DNA of 21,993 bases from Nitrospinota bacterium (lineage in GTDB: Bacteria; Nitrospinota; Nitrospinia; UBA9942). Positions 7,761 to 13,578 of this stretch are shown here, in pieces (position 1 is the first letter of the stretch; the number at the start of each line of letters is the position of its first letter). The stretch is from NCBI GenBank assembly GCA_003489165.1, contig DNJG01000033.1, positions 2,024-24,016 on the forward strand, written 5' to 3'. The position numbers and the translations under genes were made by a program. Under the pieces are notes generated by a model. The model saw nothing but the letters and a program-made list of their open reading frames with translations, searched no databases and was not told the DNA's origin.

Positions 7761-8081
7761 CCTCTTTAGTTCCTTTGAGATATTGAGCATTAAAAATTAT
7801 CCTCCTTTCTGTTCATCATGTAAAAAAGTAATGATAGTCGGAAATAATATATATAGTTTTATGGTTTATTATTAATAATTTTATTTTTCTGAATATTTAC
7901 TTTATTTTGAAGCGGATAACCCTATGAAAGGTACGCCCGAAGTATTTTAATTAAAGGAATACGGTCACCATTCACGTTTCAGAAAATTCTTTGTCGTCAA
8001 TTATATCAAAAAGGACATAAAAATTTGGAGTAAAAATATAGGGATATTCTCTATACAACACATATACAAGGCATCTTGAAA
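7761..8081. other. AT-rich gap after kdsC, no gene recognised
   Basis: About 320 bases with no reading frame of note in either direction. A GC-richer patch at about 7909-7945 (around GCGGATAACCC) and 7965-7978 stands out from the AT-rich surroundings, but I could not match it to a known RNA or mobile element. The end of this stretch holds the putative terminator of the small minus-strand gene. Confidence 0.5.
8031..8055 (-). terminator. Possible terminator of the 48-residue membrane protein gene
   Basis: On the minus strand 8048-8055 can pair with 8037-8044 (TATAGAGA with TCCCTATA, one A-C mismatch, 3-nt loop). A run of five T follows, complementary to 8032-8036. It lies 27 nt beyond the stop codon. 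The stem is AT-rich and weak. Confidence 0.4.
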
Positions 8082-8228
8082 TCAGATAATGTTTTGCGAA
8101 GCTACTGATGTGGTCAGGAGGAGAAAAATAATAATAGCTATTCCTGTTATAATTGCTATTATCAAGATATTACCCAGAAATTCAAGAGTGCTGTAATCAA
8201 AACGATAGAAATCTATTCTCTTTATCAT
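8082..8228 (-). CDS. 48-residue single-pass membrane protein
   Basis: A short gene with unusually good signals. AAGGGAGGTG lies at 8235-8244, 8 nt before the ATG, and a near-consensus promoter starts transcription about 50 nt upstream. The product begins MIKRIDFYRFDYSTLEF, a basic and aromatic N-terminal segment. A hydrophobic helix of about 20 residues follows from about residue 18 (ILIIAIITGIAIIIFLLL), then a short polar tail TTSVASQNII. That pattern fits a small inner-membrane protein, with the N terminus likely cytoplasmic by the positive-inside rule. I do not recognise a family. It stands alone, antisense to its neighbours, between kdsC and lpxB. The membrane position is inference; the function is unknown. 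Confidence 0.68.
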   Translation of the reverse strand: MIKRIDFYRFDYSTLEFLGNILIIAIITGIAIIIFLLLTTSVASQNII

Positions 8229-8285
8229 GATTTGCACCTCCCTTAAAATTAAACAGGGATATTTATTTTATTCGCTTTCACCTAT

Positions 8286-8314
8286 AATATAGGTTAAATG
8301 GTTAAAATTGTCAA
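8286..8314 (-). promoter_or_regulatory. Near-consensus promoter of the 48-residue membrane protein gene
   Basis: On the minus strand the perfect -35 TTGACA (8309-8314), a 17-nt spacer and -10 TATATT (8286-8291) give a predicted strong sigma-70 promoter. The -10 lies inside a 15-nt palindrome, ACCTATA-N-TATAGGT (about 8280-8294). The motif ATAGGT occurs three times on the plus strand (about 8289, 8315 and 8333), which suggests a repressor site. Confidence 0.68.
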
Positions 8315-8545
8315 TAGGTTATAACATATAAAATAGGTGCATAAAATTAGAGTTTTCTGGCTTTTTAATCGAAGTCAAAGCGAAGCTTAGTATTTTTGAA
8401 TATGTAGGTATTCTATAATCGTATTAGGAAGCACTTTGCACTGGGCTATAAAAGTCCTGTAGAATATGAGAGGCTGCAAATGCAGCTTAAACTTAACAGA
8501 GTGTCCAGTTTTTTTGGGGAAAGATAAATTTTGCCTTAATTACAT

Positions 8546-9697
8546 ATGAAATATGAACTATTAATCATAACAGGTGAAGACTCTGGAGACCTCTATGGAG
8601 GGAATCTGGCGAGGGAGATAAAGAAACTCTCACCTGATATAAATATTTCAGGTGTCGGTGGAAGGCAGATGAAGTCTGCCGGCGTTGATATATTTTGCAA
8701 TGTATCTGATATTTCAGTAGTGGGTTTCTGGGAGGTTATAGAAAAATTAGGCTTAATCAGAAGGCTTTATAAACAAGTAGTAGAAAAATTAGACAGCGGA
8801 GATGTTAAAGGTGTTGTCCTAATTGATTATCCGGGATTTAATCTAAAGGTGGCGAAAGCGGCAAAAGAGAGGGGGATACCTGTATTCTATTATATAAGCC
8901 CTCAGGTATGGGCATGGAGAAAAGAGAGGGTAAAGACCATAAAGAGGTATGTTGATAAGATGATGGTGATTCTCCCATTTGAAGAAGAGTTTTATCAAAA
9001 GGAGGGAGTTGAAGTGAAATTTGTGGGACACCCATTGCTTGAGGCGATAGACCCTTCTTTAAACAAGGAGGAGATTTGCAGAGAATTGGGAATTGACAGT
9101 AAGCAGTTAATTTTAGGAATATTACCGGGGAGCAGAAAGAAGGAGATTTCCTATATACTCCCTGAAATTTTAAAGGCATCAATCCTTATAAAAGAAAAAT
9201 ATCCGTCAGTTCAGTTTTTGCTCCCCCTCTCTCAATCAATTGAAGAAGATTATTTAAAAAATTTTATAACCTCTGACTATTCATACATTAAGGTTGTTAA
9301 AGGGAAAAATTATGATGTGATGAAGGCATCTGATTTGCTGATTACAAAATCCGGAACTTCTACACTGGAGGCAGCAATCATTGGGACTCCTATGATAATC
9401 GTTTATAAATCATCTTTTCTCTCTTATTATCTTGCAAAGGTGCTTGTAAATGTTACCTATGCAGGACTTCCAAATCTCCTTGCAGGAAAGGAAGTGGCAC
9501 CAGAACTTTTGCAACACAAGATGATTGCAAAAAATATTACTGAAAAGGCAATATATTATTTAGAAAAAAAAGGCAGGCTTGAGCAGATGAGAGAAGAATT
9601 GAAAAATATCAAATGTTCACTTGGTGAACAAGGTGTATCAAAGAGGACAGCAGAAACAATAGTTAATTTTATAAAGACAGGTCAAAAACTTAAGTAG
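8546..9697 (+). CDS. lpxB: Lipid-A-disaccharide synthase
   Basis: Inner-membrane-associated glycosyltransferase (GT19) that joins UDP-2,3-diacylglucosamine and 2,3-diacylglucosamine 1-phosphate to make the lipid A disaccharide. The 383 residues are normal for LpxB. Recognisable blocks are ITGEDSGDLYGGNLAREI (8-25), VVLIDYPGFNLKVAK, PVFYYISPQVWAWRKERV, LPFEEEFY, FVGHPLLE, LGILPGSRKKEI, and TKSGTSTLEAAIIGTPMIIVYKSS near the C terminus. The start ATG has no visible Shine-Dalgarno. It is isolated between two long non-coding gaps, without the lpxA, lpxD or fabZ neighbours common elsewhere. Its promoter is not obvious: TATAAT near 8415 lacks a good -35. Confidence 0.95.
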   Translation: MKYELLIITGEDSGDLYGGNLAREIKKLSPDINISGVGGRQMKSAGVDIFCNVSDISVVGFWEVIEKLGLIRRLYKQVVEKLDSGDVKGVVLIDYPGFNLKVAKAAKERGIPVFYYISPQVWAWRKERVKTIKRYVDKMMVILPFEEEFYQKEGVEVKFVGHPLLEAIDPSLNKEEICRELGIDSKQLILGILPGSRKKEISYILPEILKASILIKEKYPSVQFLLPLSQSIEEDYLKNFITSDYSYIKVVKGKNYDVMKASDLLITKSGTSTLEAAIIGTPMIIVYKSSFLSYYLAKVLVNVTYAGLPNLLAGKEVAPELLQHKMIAKNITEKAIYYLEKKGRLEQMREELKNIKCSLGEQGVSKRTAETIVNFIKTGQKLK

Positions 9698-9926
9698 CTT
9701 AAAGTCTACCCGAATATCCCCCCCTTTTTTTATGCGAAAATGCAAATTCCAAATCTCAAATAATACTTTTGGAAATTGGAATTTGATAATTGGAAATTAT
9801 TTGATTATTGGTGCTTGGTTATTGGAATTTTCCCTCCTTTTGTGAACCAAAGGTTTATGAGTGTTTAATCACTAATCTAAGATTTTAAATCATACCAAAA
9901 AACTTTTCATTTTTTTATCTTTTTTC
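9698..9926. other. lpxB-mraZ gap: heptamer array and AT-rich flank
   Basis: The 302-bp gap between lpxB and mraZ contains no gene. A run of C then T follows the lpxB stop but has no stem to make it a terminator. A heptamer array occupies 9744-9832, then comes an AT-rich stretch with small inverted repeats (AACC-AAA-GGTT, AGTG-TTTAAT-CACT). The mra promoter and MraZ boxes form the right end. Confidence 0.6.
9744..9832. repeat. Heptamer repeat array with opposed halves
   Basis: Three units of type CAAATTC (9744-9764) are followed after 5 nt by nine contiguous 7-bp units from 9770 to 9832: TTGGAAA, TTGGAAT, TTGATAA, TTGGAAA, then TTATTTG, ATTATTG, GTGCTTG, GTTATTG, GAATTTT. The first three are roughly the complement of the next group, so the left part can fold back. 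The phase is kept for the whole 63 nt. Confidence 0.88.
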
Positions 9927-9954
9927 TTGACATTATCTGTCATGGTGGTATATT
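9927..9954 (+). promoter_or_regulatory. Promoter of the division and cell wall cluster (Pmra)
   Basis: Consensus -35 TTGACA (9927-9932), a 16-nt spacer and -10 TATATT (9949-9954), placing the start near 9961. It is immediately followed by the MraZ-box repeats and then mraZ, the classical arrangement of the mra promoter. Confidence 0.75.
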
Positions 9955-9965
9955 TACACCAAGTT

Positions 9966-9995
9966 GTGGGATAAAGTGGGATAAAATAGGATAAA
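9966..9995 (+). promoter_or_regulatory. MraZ operator: three 10-bp direct repeats
   Basis: Three tandem units GTGGGATAAA, GTGGGATAAA, ATAGGATAAA put TGGG, TGGG and TAGG at 9967, 9977 and 9987. In characterised bacteria MraZ binds TGGGN boxes separated by 5 nt upstream of its own gene, and this matches that spacing exactly. The boxes lie in the leader, with the last just before the start codon, so bound MraZ would block transcription from Pmra. Confidence 0.85.
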
Positions 9996-9999
9996 GGTT

Positions 10000-10443
10000 A
10001 TGTTTATTGGACAATCTCTCCAATCTATTGATTCAAAAGGAAGACTGAGCATCCCCTCAAAATTTAGGGAGATACTTAACAGTAAATATGGTGGAAAATT
10101 GATTCTTACCTATCTTGAACCCTACATCGTTGCTTATCCTGCAGAGGAATGGATGGGGATAGAGGAAAGAATCGGGCATTTATCAACAATGCAAAAAGAG
10201 ATAGTGGATATAATTCGGATAATCTATTCCAATGCCTCCGAATGCTCACTGGACAATCAAGGGAGGATACTTATACCGCCGACATTGAGAGAGTTTGCAG
10301 GACTTCAGAAAGATGTAGCAGTGCTTGGCATAAGGAATAAAATTGAAATCTGGAGCAAAGACAAGTGGGATGAATTTAGAGAAGGGGTTAAGGAAAAAGC
10401 CAAGGCATTACCCGATAAACTTATGGAAATTGGTTTTCTGTAG
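10000..10443 (+). CDS. mraZ: Transcriptional regulator MraZ
   Basis: AbrB/SpoVT-like DNA-binding protein, usually a ring-shaped oligomer, that represses its own cell wall operon by binding the TGGG boxes just upstream. It has 147 residues, the normal size. The two half-domains each show the hallmark motif: DSKGRLSIPSKFR at 11-23 and DNQGRILIPPTLREF at 85-99. The start follows AAAGG closely, within the operator region. rsmH follows after a 59-nt gap containing an inverted repeat. First gene of the cluster. Confidence 0.97.
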   Translation: MFIGQSLQSIDSKGRLSIPSKFREILNSKYGGKLILTYLEPYIVAYPAEEWMGIEERIGHLSTMQKEIVDIIRIIYSNASECSLDNQGRILIPPTLREFAGLQKDVAVLGIRNKIEIWSKDKWDEFREGVKEKAKALPDKLMEIGFL

Positions 10444-10448
10444 TTTAT

Positions 10449-10496
10449 AAAGTTCATAAAGCTTGATTTTTTCAACTTTATAACCTTATGAACTTT
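10449..10496 (+). repeat. Inverted repeat between mraZ and rsmH
   Basis: AAAGTTCATAA (10449-10459) pairs perfectly with TTATGAACTTT (10486-10496). An inner, bulged stem brings AAAGCTTGA near TCAACTTT around a T-rich loop. Both arms show a 9-nt periodicity (ATAAAGTTC, ATAAAGCTT). No U-run follows, so it is not a standard terminator. It could act as an mRNA stability or attenuation element between regulator and biosynthetic genes. Confidence 0.72.
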
Positions 10497-10502
10497 TAAT
10501 TT

Positions 10503-11477
10503 ATGATGGTTCATATCCCTGTATTATTAGATGAGGTGATTAATTTTCTTCGATGCGAACCCTGTAAGAGGCCGAAGGTCTTACGGGGTGAACCATGTAA
10601 TATATATGTTGATGCTAATCTTGGAGATGGGGGGCATGCAGAGCATATATTAAAAAAGAGCTCACCCACAGGTATTCTTATAGGTATAGACAGGGATGAA
10701 GATTCAATAAAGTTTGCTTCAGACAGATTGTCTTCATACAGGGAAAGGGTTCATATTTTTCATGATAATTTTAAAAATATGAAATATGTTGTCAGTGGCA
10801 GGGCAGGGTTTTCAAAGGTTGATGGGATTCTCTTTGACCTTGGGGTTTCAACACGGCAGCTTATGACTGCTGAAAGAGGGTTTAGTTTTTCTCAGGATGC
10901 TCCACTTGATATGAGGATGGACAGGAGTAGAGGTGTTACTGCAAAGGAGGTTGTAAATAATTTTGAAGAAGAGAAGCTGAGTAACATAATTTATAAATAT
11001 GGTGAGGAAAAATGGGCGAAGAAAATAGCCCGTGCAATAGTCAGGGAGAGGGGGAAGATGCCTGTTGATACTACATCTCAACTGTCTGACATAGTGGTTT
11101 CTGCTATACCACCTGCTCACAGGTCTCAAAGGATACATTCTGCTACAAGGACTTTTCAGGCTATAAGAATTGCTGTGAATGGTGAAATAGAAATACTGGA
11201 AGATGCAATAAGAGATGCGATTGATGTTCTGAATATAGAGGGAAGAATTTGTATTATATCCTATCATTCTCTTGAGGATAGGATTGTCAAAAATCTGTTT
11301 AGAGAAATAGAGCATGGGTGCACCTGTCCGCATGATATACCAAAATGTATATGCGGAAGAAAGGGTGTCATAAAGATATTGACAAAAAGACCTGTGACTC
11401 CTTCTGAAGAAGAAGTGAGGAGAAATCCGAGGTCAAGGAGTGCAAAACTCAGGGCAGCAGAAAAAATAGCGAATTGA
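10503..11477 (+). CDS. rsmH: 16S rRNA (cytosine-1402 N4)-methyltransferase
   Basis: SAM-dependent enzyme (MraW) that methylates N4 of C1402 in 16S rRNA. It has 324 residues, slightly longer than the usual roughly 310. Family blocks are HIPVLLDEVI at the N terminus, VDANLGDGGHAEHIL (SAM site, about 36-50), GIDRDEDSI, DGILFDLGVSTRQL, FSQDAPLDMRMD, QRIHSATRTFQAIRIAVNGE and ISYHSLEDRIVK near the C terminus. Residues about 19-32 are an extra segment (EPCKRPKVLRGEPC) encoded by a hairpin insertion flanked by direct repeats, placed between the first beta-strand region and the SAM motif. The start is ATG 10503 or the adjacent ATG 10506; neither has a Shine-Dalgarno. Confidence 0.96.
   Translation: MMVHIPVLLDEVINFLRCEPCKRPKVLRGEPCNIYVDANLGDGGHAEHILKKSSPTGILIGIDRDEDSIKFASDRLSSYRERVHIFHDNFKNMKYVVSGRAGFSKVDGILFDLGVSTRQLMTAERGFSFSQDAPLDMRMDRSRGVTAKEVVNNFEEEKLSNIIYKYGEEKWAKKIARAIVRERGKMPVDTTSQLSDIVVSAIPPAHRSQRIHSATRTFQAIRIAVNGEIEILEDAIRDAIDVLNIEGRICIISYHSLEDRIVKNLFREIEHGCTCPHDIPKCICGRKGVIKILTKRPVTPSEEEVRRNPRSRSAKLRAAEKIAN
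10557..10600. repeat. In-frame hairpin insertion in rsmH flanked by direct repeats
   Basis: GAACCCTGTAA (10557-10567) recurs as GAACCATGTAA (10590-10600), an offset of 33 nt or 11 codons. Between and overlapping them, ACCCTGTAAGA (10559-10569) pairs with TCTTACGGGGT (10579-10589), 11 bp with one G-T. An inner CC-GAA-GG forms the tip. The encoded peptide duplicates Glu-Pro-Cys at residues 19-21 and 30-32. Confidence 0.78.
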
Positions 11478-11480
11478 AAA

Positions 11481-11508
11481 ACTTGTAACTTGCAACTTGT
11501 CACTTTGA
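11481..11508. repeat. Heptamer repeat between rsmH and ftsL
   Basis: Four contiguous 7-bp units ACTTGTA, ACTTGCA, ACTTGTC, ACTTTGA fill nearly all of the 34-bp gap, ending 3 nt before the ftsL ATG. They displace any Shine-Dalgarno sequence. Confidence 0.88.
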
Positions 11509-11511
11509 TTT

Positions 11512-11814
11512 ATGTATACATTCAATAGAGAGAGAAGGAATATTAACCCCGGAGAATTTCTGACTTACTCTGTATGTGTATTCCTTTTCATTACAGGTGT
11601 TTTATTTTATATATGGCCTTATATAAACATTTTAAATATTAACTATAAATTTGAGAAACTGCTTAAAGAAAGGGCAAAATTGGTTCAGAGTAATAAACTC
11701 TTGAAGATTGAAATGGCAAGCCTGAAATCATTGGACAGGGTAGAGAATATAGCAACTACCCAATTAGGATTGTCATTTCCGCAGGATGGGCAGATAGTTA
11801 TTATTAAAAAGTGA
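11512..11814 (+). CDS. ftsL: Cell division protein FtsL
   Basis: Small bitopic divisome protein that links FtsB and the FtsQ complex to activation of the FtsWI synthase. It has 100 residues: a basic cytoplasmic N terminus (NRERRNINPGE), one membrane helix at about 17-36 (LTYSVCVFLFITGVLFYIW), then a periplasmic coiled coil at about 42-75 (YKFEKLLKERAKLVQSNKLLKIEMASLKS), and a final ENIATTQLGLSFP motif seen in many FtsL proteins. Sequence conservation is low in this family, so the assignment rests on size, topology and position between rsmH and ftsI. There is no Shine-Dalgarno, and the stop lies within a hexamer repeat. Confidence 0.88.
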   Translation: MYTFNRERRNINPGEFLTYSVCVFLFITGVLFYIWPYINILNINYKFEKLLKERAKLVQSNKLLKIEMASLKSLDRVENIATTQLGLSFPQDGQIVIIKK

Positions 11815-11840
11815 AAGTGTCAGTGACAGTGTTAGTGAAA
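11811..11840. repeat. Hexamer repeat between ftsL and ftsI
   Basis: Five contiguous 6-bp units of type GTGNNA (GTGAAA, GTGTCA, GTGACA, GTGTTA, GTGAAA). The first unit contains the ftsL stop codon TGA (11812-11814). The array ends 10 nt before the ftsI ATG. Confidence 0.9.
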
Positions 11841-11850
11841 AGATAATAAT

Positions 11851-13557
11851 ATGTATTCAGAAAATATTGAAAAGAAGACTAAGGTTAAAATTTATTTTGT
11901 TTTGCTCTTTTTTGTTATCAGCTTTGGGGCTGTGTGGAAGAGGATTTACAATATACAGATTCTTCAGCATGGGAAATTTTTAAATCTTGCAAACAGGCAG
12001 TATTACAGGACATTATCTCCAATGCCTGAGAGGGGAATAATATATGACAGAGAAGGAAGGGAGCTTGCAGTGAGTGTAGAGGCAGATTCAATCTATGCCA
12101 ACCCCCTTGAGATAGAAGACACTTATAAGGCGGCAAATATTATTTCTCAGATGCTCAAAGTGGATAGTTCAAGATTAATCAGGGAGTTTAATAAAGAGAG
12201 GGGTTTTACATGGATTAAAAGAAAGGTAACACCTGATGAGGCTGAGGCAGTGGAGTCCCTTAACCTCAAAGGTATAGGATTTTTAAAGGAGGGAAAGAGA
12301 TTTTATCCAAAGAAAGAACTGGCGGGAAGGATGCTTGGTTTTGTAGGTATAGATAATCATGGATTATCAGGTGTAGAATATTATTATGATGAGCAGTTGA
12401 TGATTAGTCCTGACCGTATTGTCATTGAGAAGGATGCCTTGGGAAGGGGTATAAATTTTGCCGATGACTATGAAAAATCATCAGAAAAAGGTTATGATCT
12501 GAGGCTGACCATTGATGAGGTGATACAATATATAGCAGAAAAGGAGCTTGCTGAACAGGTATCAAGATATAAAGCAAGAGGCGGGACGGTAATCGTGATG
12601 AACCCTTATACAGGGGAGCTGCTGGCAATGGCTGACCAGCCTCAGTTCAACCCAAACAGCTTCAGCCAATATAAGGAAAGGGACTGGAGAAACAGGGGGG
12701 TAACCGACAGCTTTGAGCCTGGTTCTACATTCAAGCTGATATTGACTGCTGCCGCTATTGAAGAGAAGATTGCAAATCAGGATGACATCTTTTTCTGTGA
12801 GAATGGCGAATATGAGGTTGCTGGAAGAGTCATACATGAGGCTAAAAACCACAGGTATAAATGGCTTACCTTAAAGGAGGTTGTTGGAAAATCATCCAAT
12901 ATAGGCGTAATAAAGGTTGCCGAGAGGCTTGGTATAAAAAATTTTTATGACTATATATTAAAATTTGGGATTGGCTCAAAGACAAATATCAATCTGCCCG
13001 GCGAGTCGGCAGGAAAGGTAAGGGATATTAAAAATTGGTCAGGCGTATCATTAGCATCCATATCTTTTGGACAGGAGGTTTCTGTTACCCCTATTCAATT
13101 GGTATCTGCAGTATCTGCAATTGCCAACGGCGGAATATTGATGAAGCCCTATGTAACGAAAGCAGTTGAAAAGAATGGAATGATTGTAAATGAATTTAAG
13201 CCAGAAGTGGTTAGGAGGGTAATATCAGAAAAGACCAGCAGAGAACTGACAGAGATTCTGGAATATGCTGTCAGATATGGGACAGGACAGAAGGCGATGC
13301 TGGAAGGATATGATGTTGCTGGGAAGACAGGGACAGCCCAGAAGGCATCGCAGGACAAAAAGGGATATTCAATGGATAAATTTATATCGTCATTTATAGG
13401 ATATGTGCCTTCAAAAAATCCAAGAGTCGTTATACTGGTTATTATAGATGAGCCTGATGGTATTGCATGGGGAGGAGAAGTTGCCGCACCTGTATTTAGA
13501 GAAATCGCAAGACAGTCACTGAGGTATTTAAAAGTTCCCGCTTTGAATAGAAGCTGA
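11851..13557 (+). CDS. ftsI: Septal peptidoglycan transpeptidase FtsI (PBP3, class B PBP)
   Basis: Monofunctional penicillin-binding protein that cross-links septal peptidoglycan together with FtsW. It has 568 residues with one N-terminal membrane anchor at about 12-28. The pedestal domain starts with PERGIIYDREGRELAVS (59-75). The transpeptidase domain has the three active-site motifs: STFK with the nucleophile Ser292 and Lys295, SSN at 348-350, and KTGT at 492-495. There are no C-terminal PASTA repeats, which separates it from SpoVD-type proteins. It is placed directly after ftsL as in the canonical cluster. No Shine-Dalgarno precedes the start. Confidence 0.96.
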   Translation: MYSENIEKKTKVKIYFVLLFFVISFGAVWKRIYNIQILQHGKFLNLANRQYYRTLSPMPERGIIYDREGRELAVSVEADSIYANPLEIEDTYKAANIISQMLKVDSSRLIREFNKERGFTWIKRKVTPDEAEAVESLNLKGIGFLKEGKRFYPKKELAGRMLGFVGIDNHGLSGVEYYYDEQLMISPDRIVIEKDALGRGINFADDYEKSSEKGYDLRLTIDEVIQYIAEKELAEQVSRYKARGGTVIVMNPYTGELLAMADQPQFNPNSFSQYKERDWRNRGVTDSFEPGSTFKLILTAAAIEEKIANQDDIFFCENGEYEVAGRVIHEAKNHRYKWLTLKEVVGKSSNIGVIKVAERLGIKNFYDYILKFGIGSKTNINLPGESAGKVRDIKNWSGVSLASISFGQEVSVTPIQLVSAVSAIANGGILMKPYVTKAVEKNGMIVNEFKPEVVRRVISEKTSRELTEILEYAVRYGTGQKAMLEGYDVAGKTGTAQKASQDKKGYSMDKFISSFIGYVPSKNPRVVILVIIDEPDGIAWGGEVAAPVFREIARQSLRYLKVPALNRS

Positions 13558-13578
13558 GCAAATGAATTTTACTTTGAT

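Noticed and set aside
8398..8420. Promoter for lpxB with TATAAT near 8415
   Set aside because: The -10 is good, but no acceptable -35 lies 16-18 nt upstream, so I did not list it as a feature.
8466..8549. 27-codon plus-strand frame starting MRGCKC, whose stop overlaps the lpxB ATG
   Set aside because: It has four cysteines and a coupling-type overlap, but no ribosome binding site. It is too short to separate from chance, though it could be a leader peptide.
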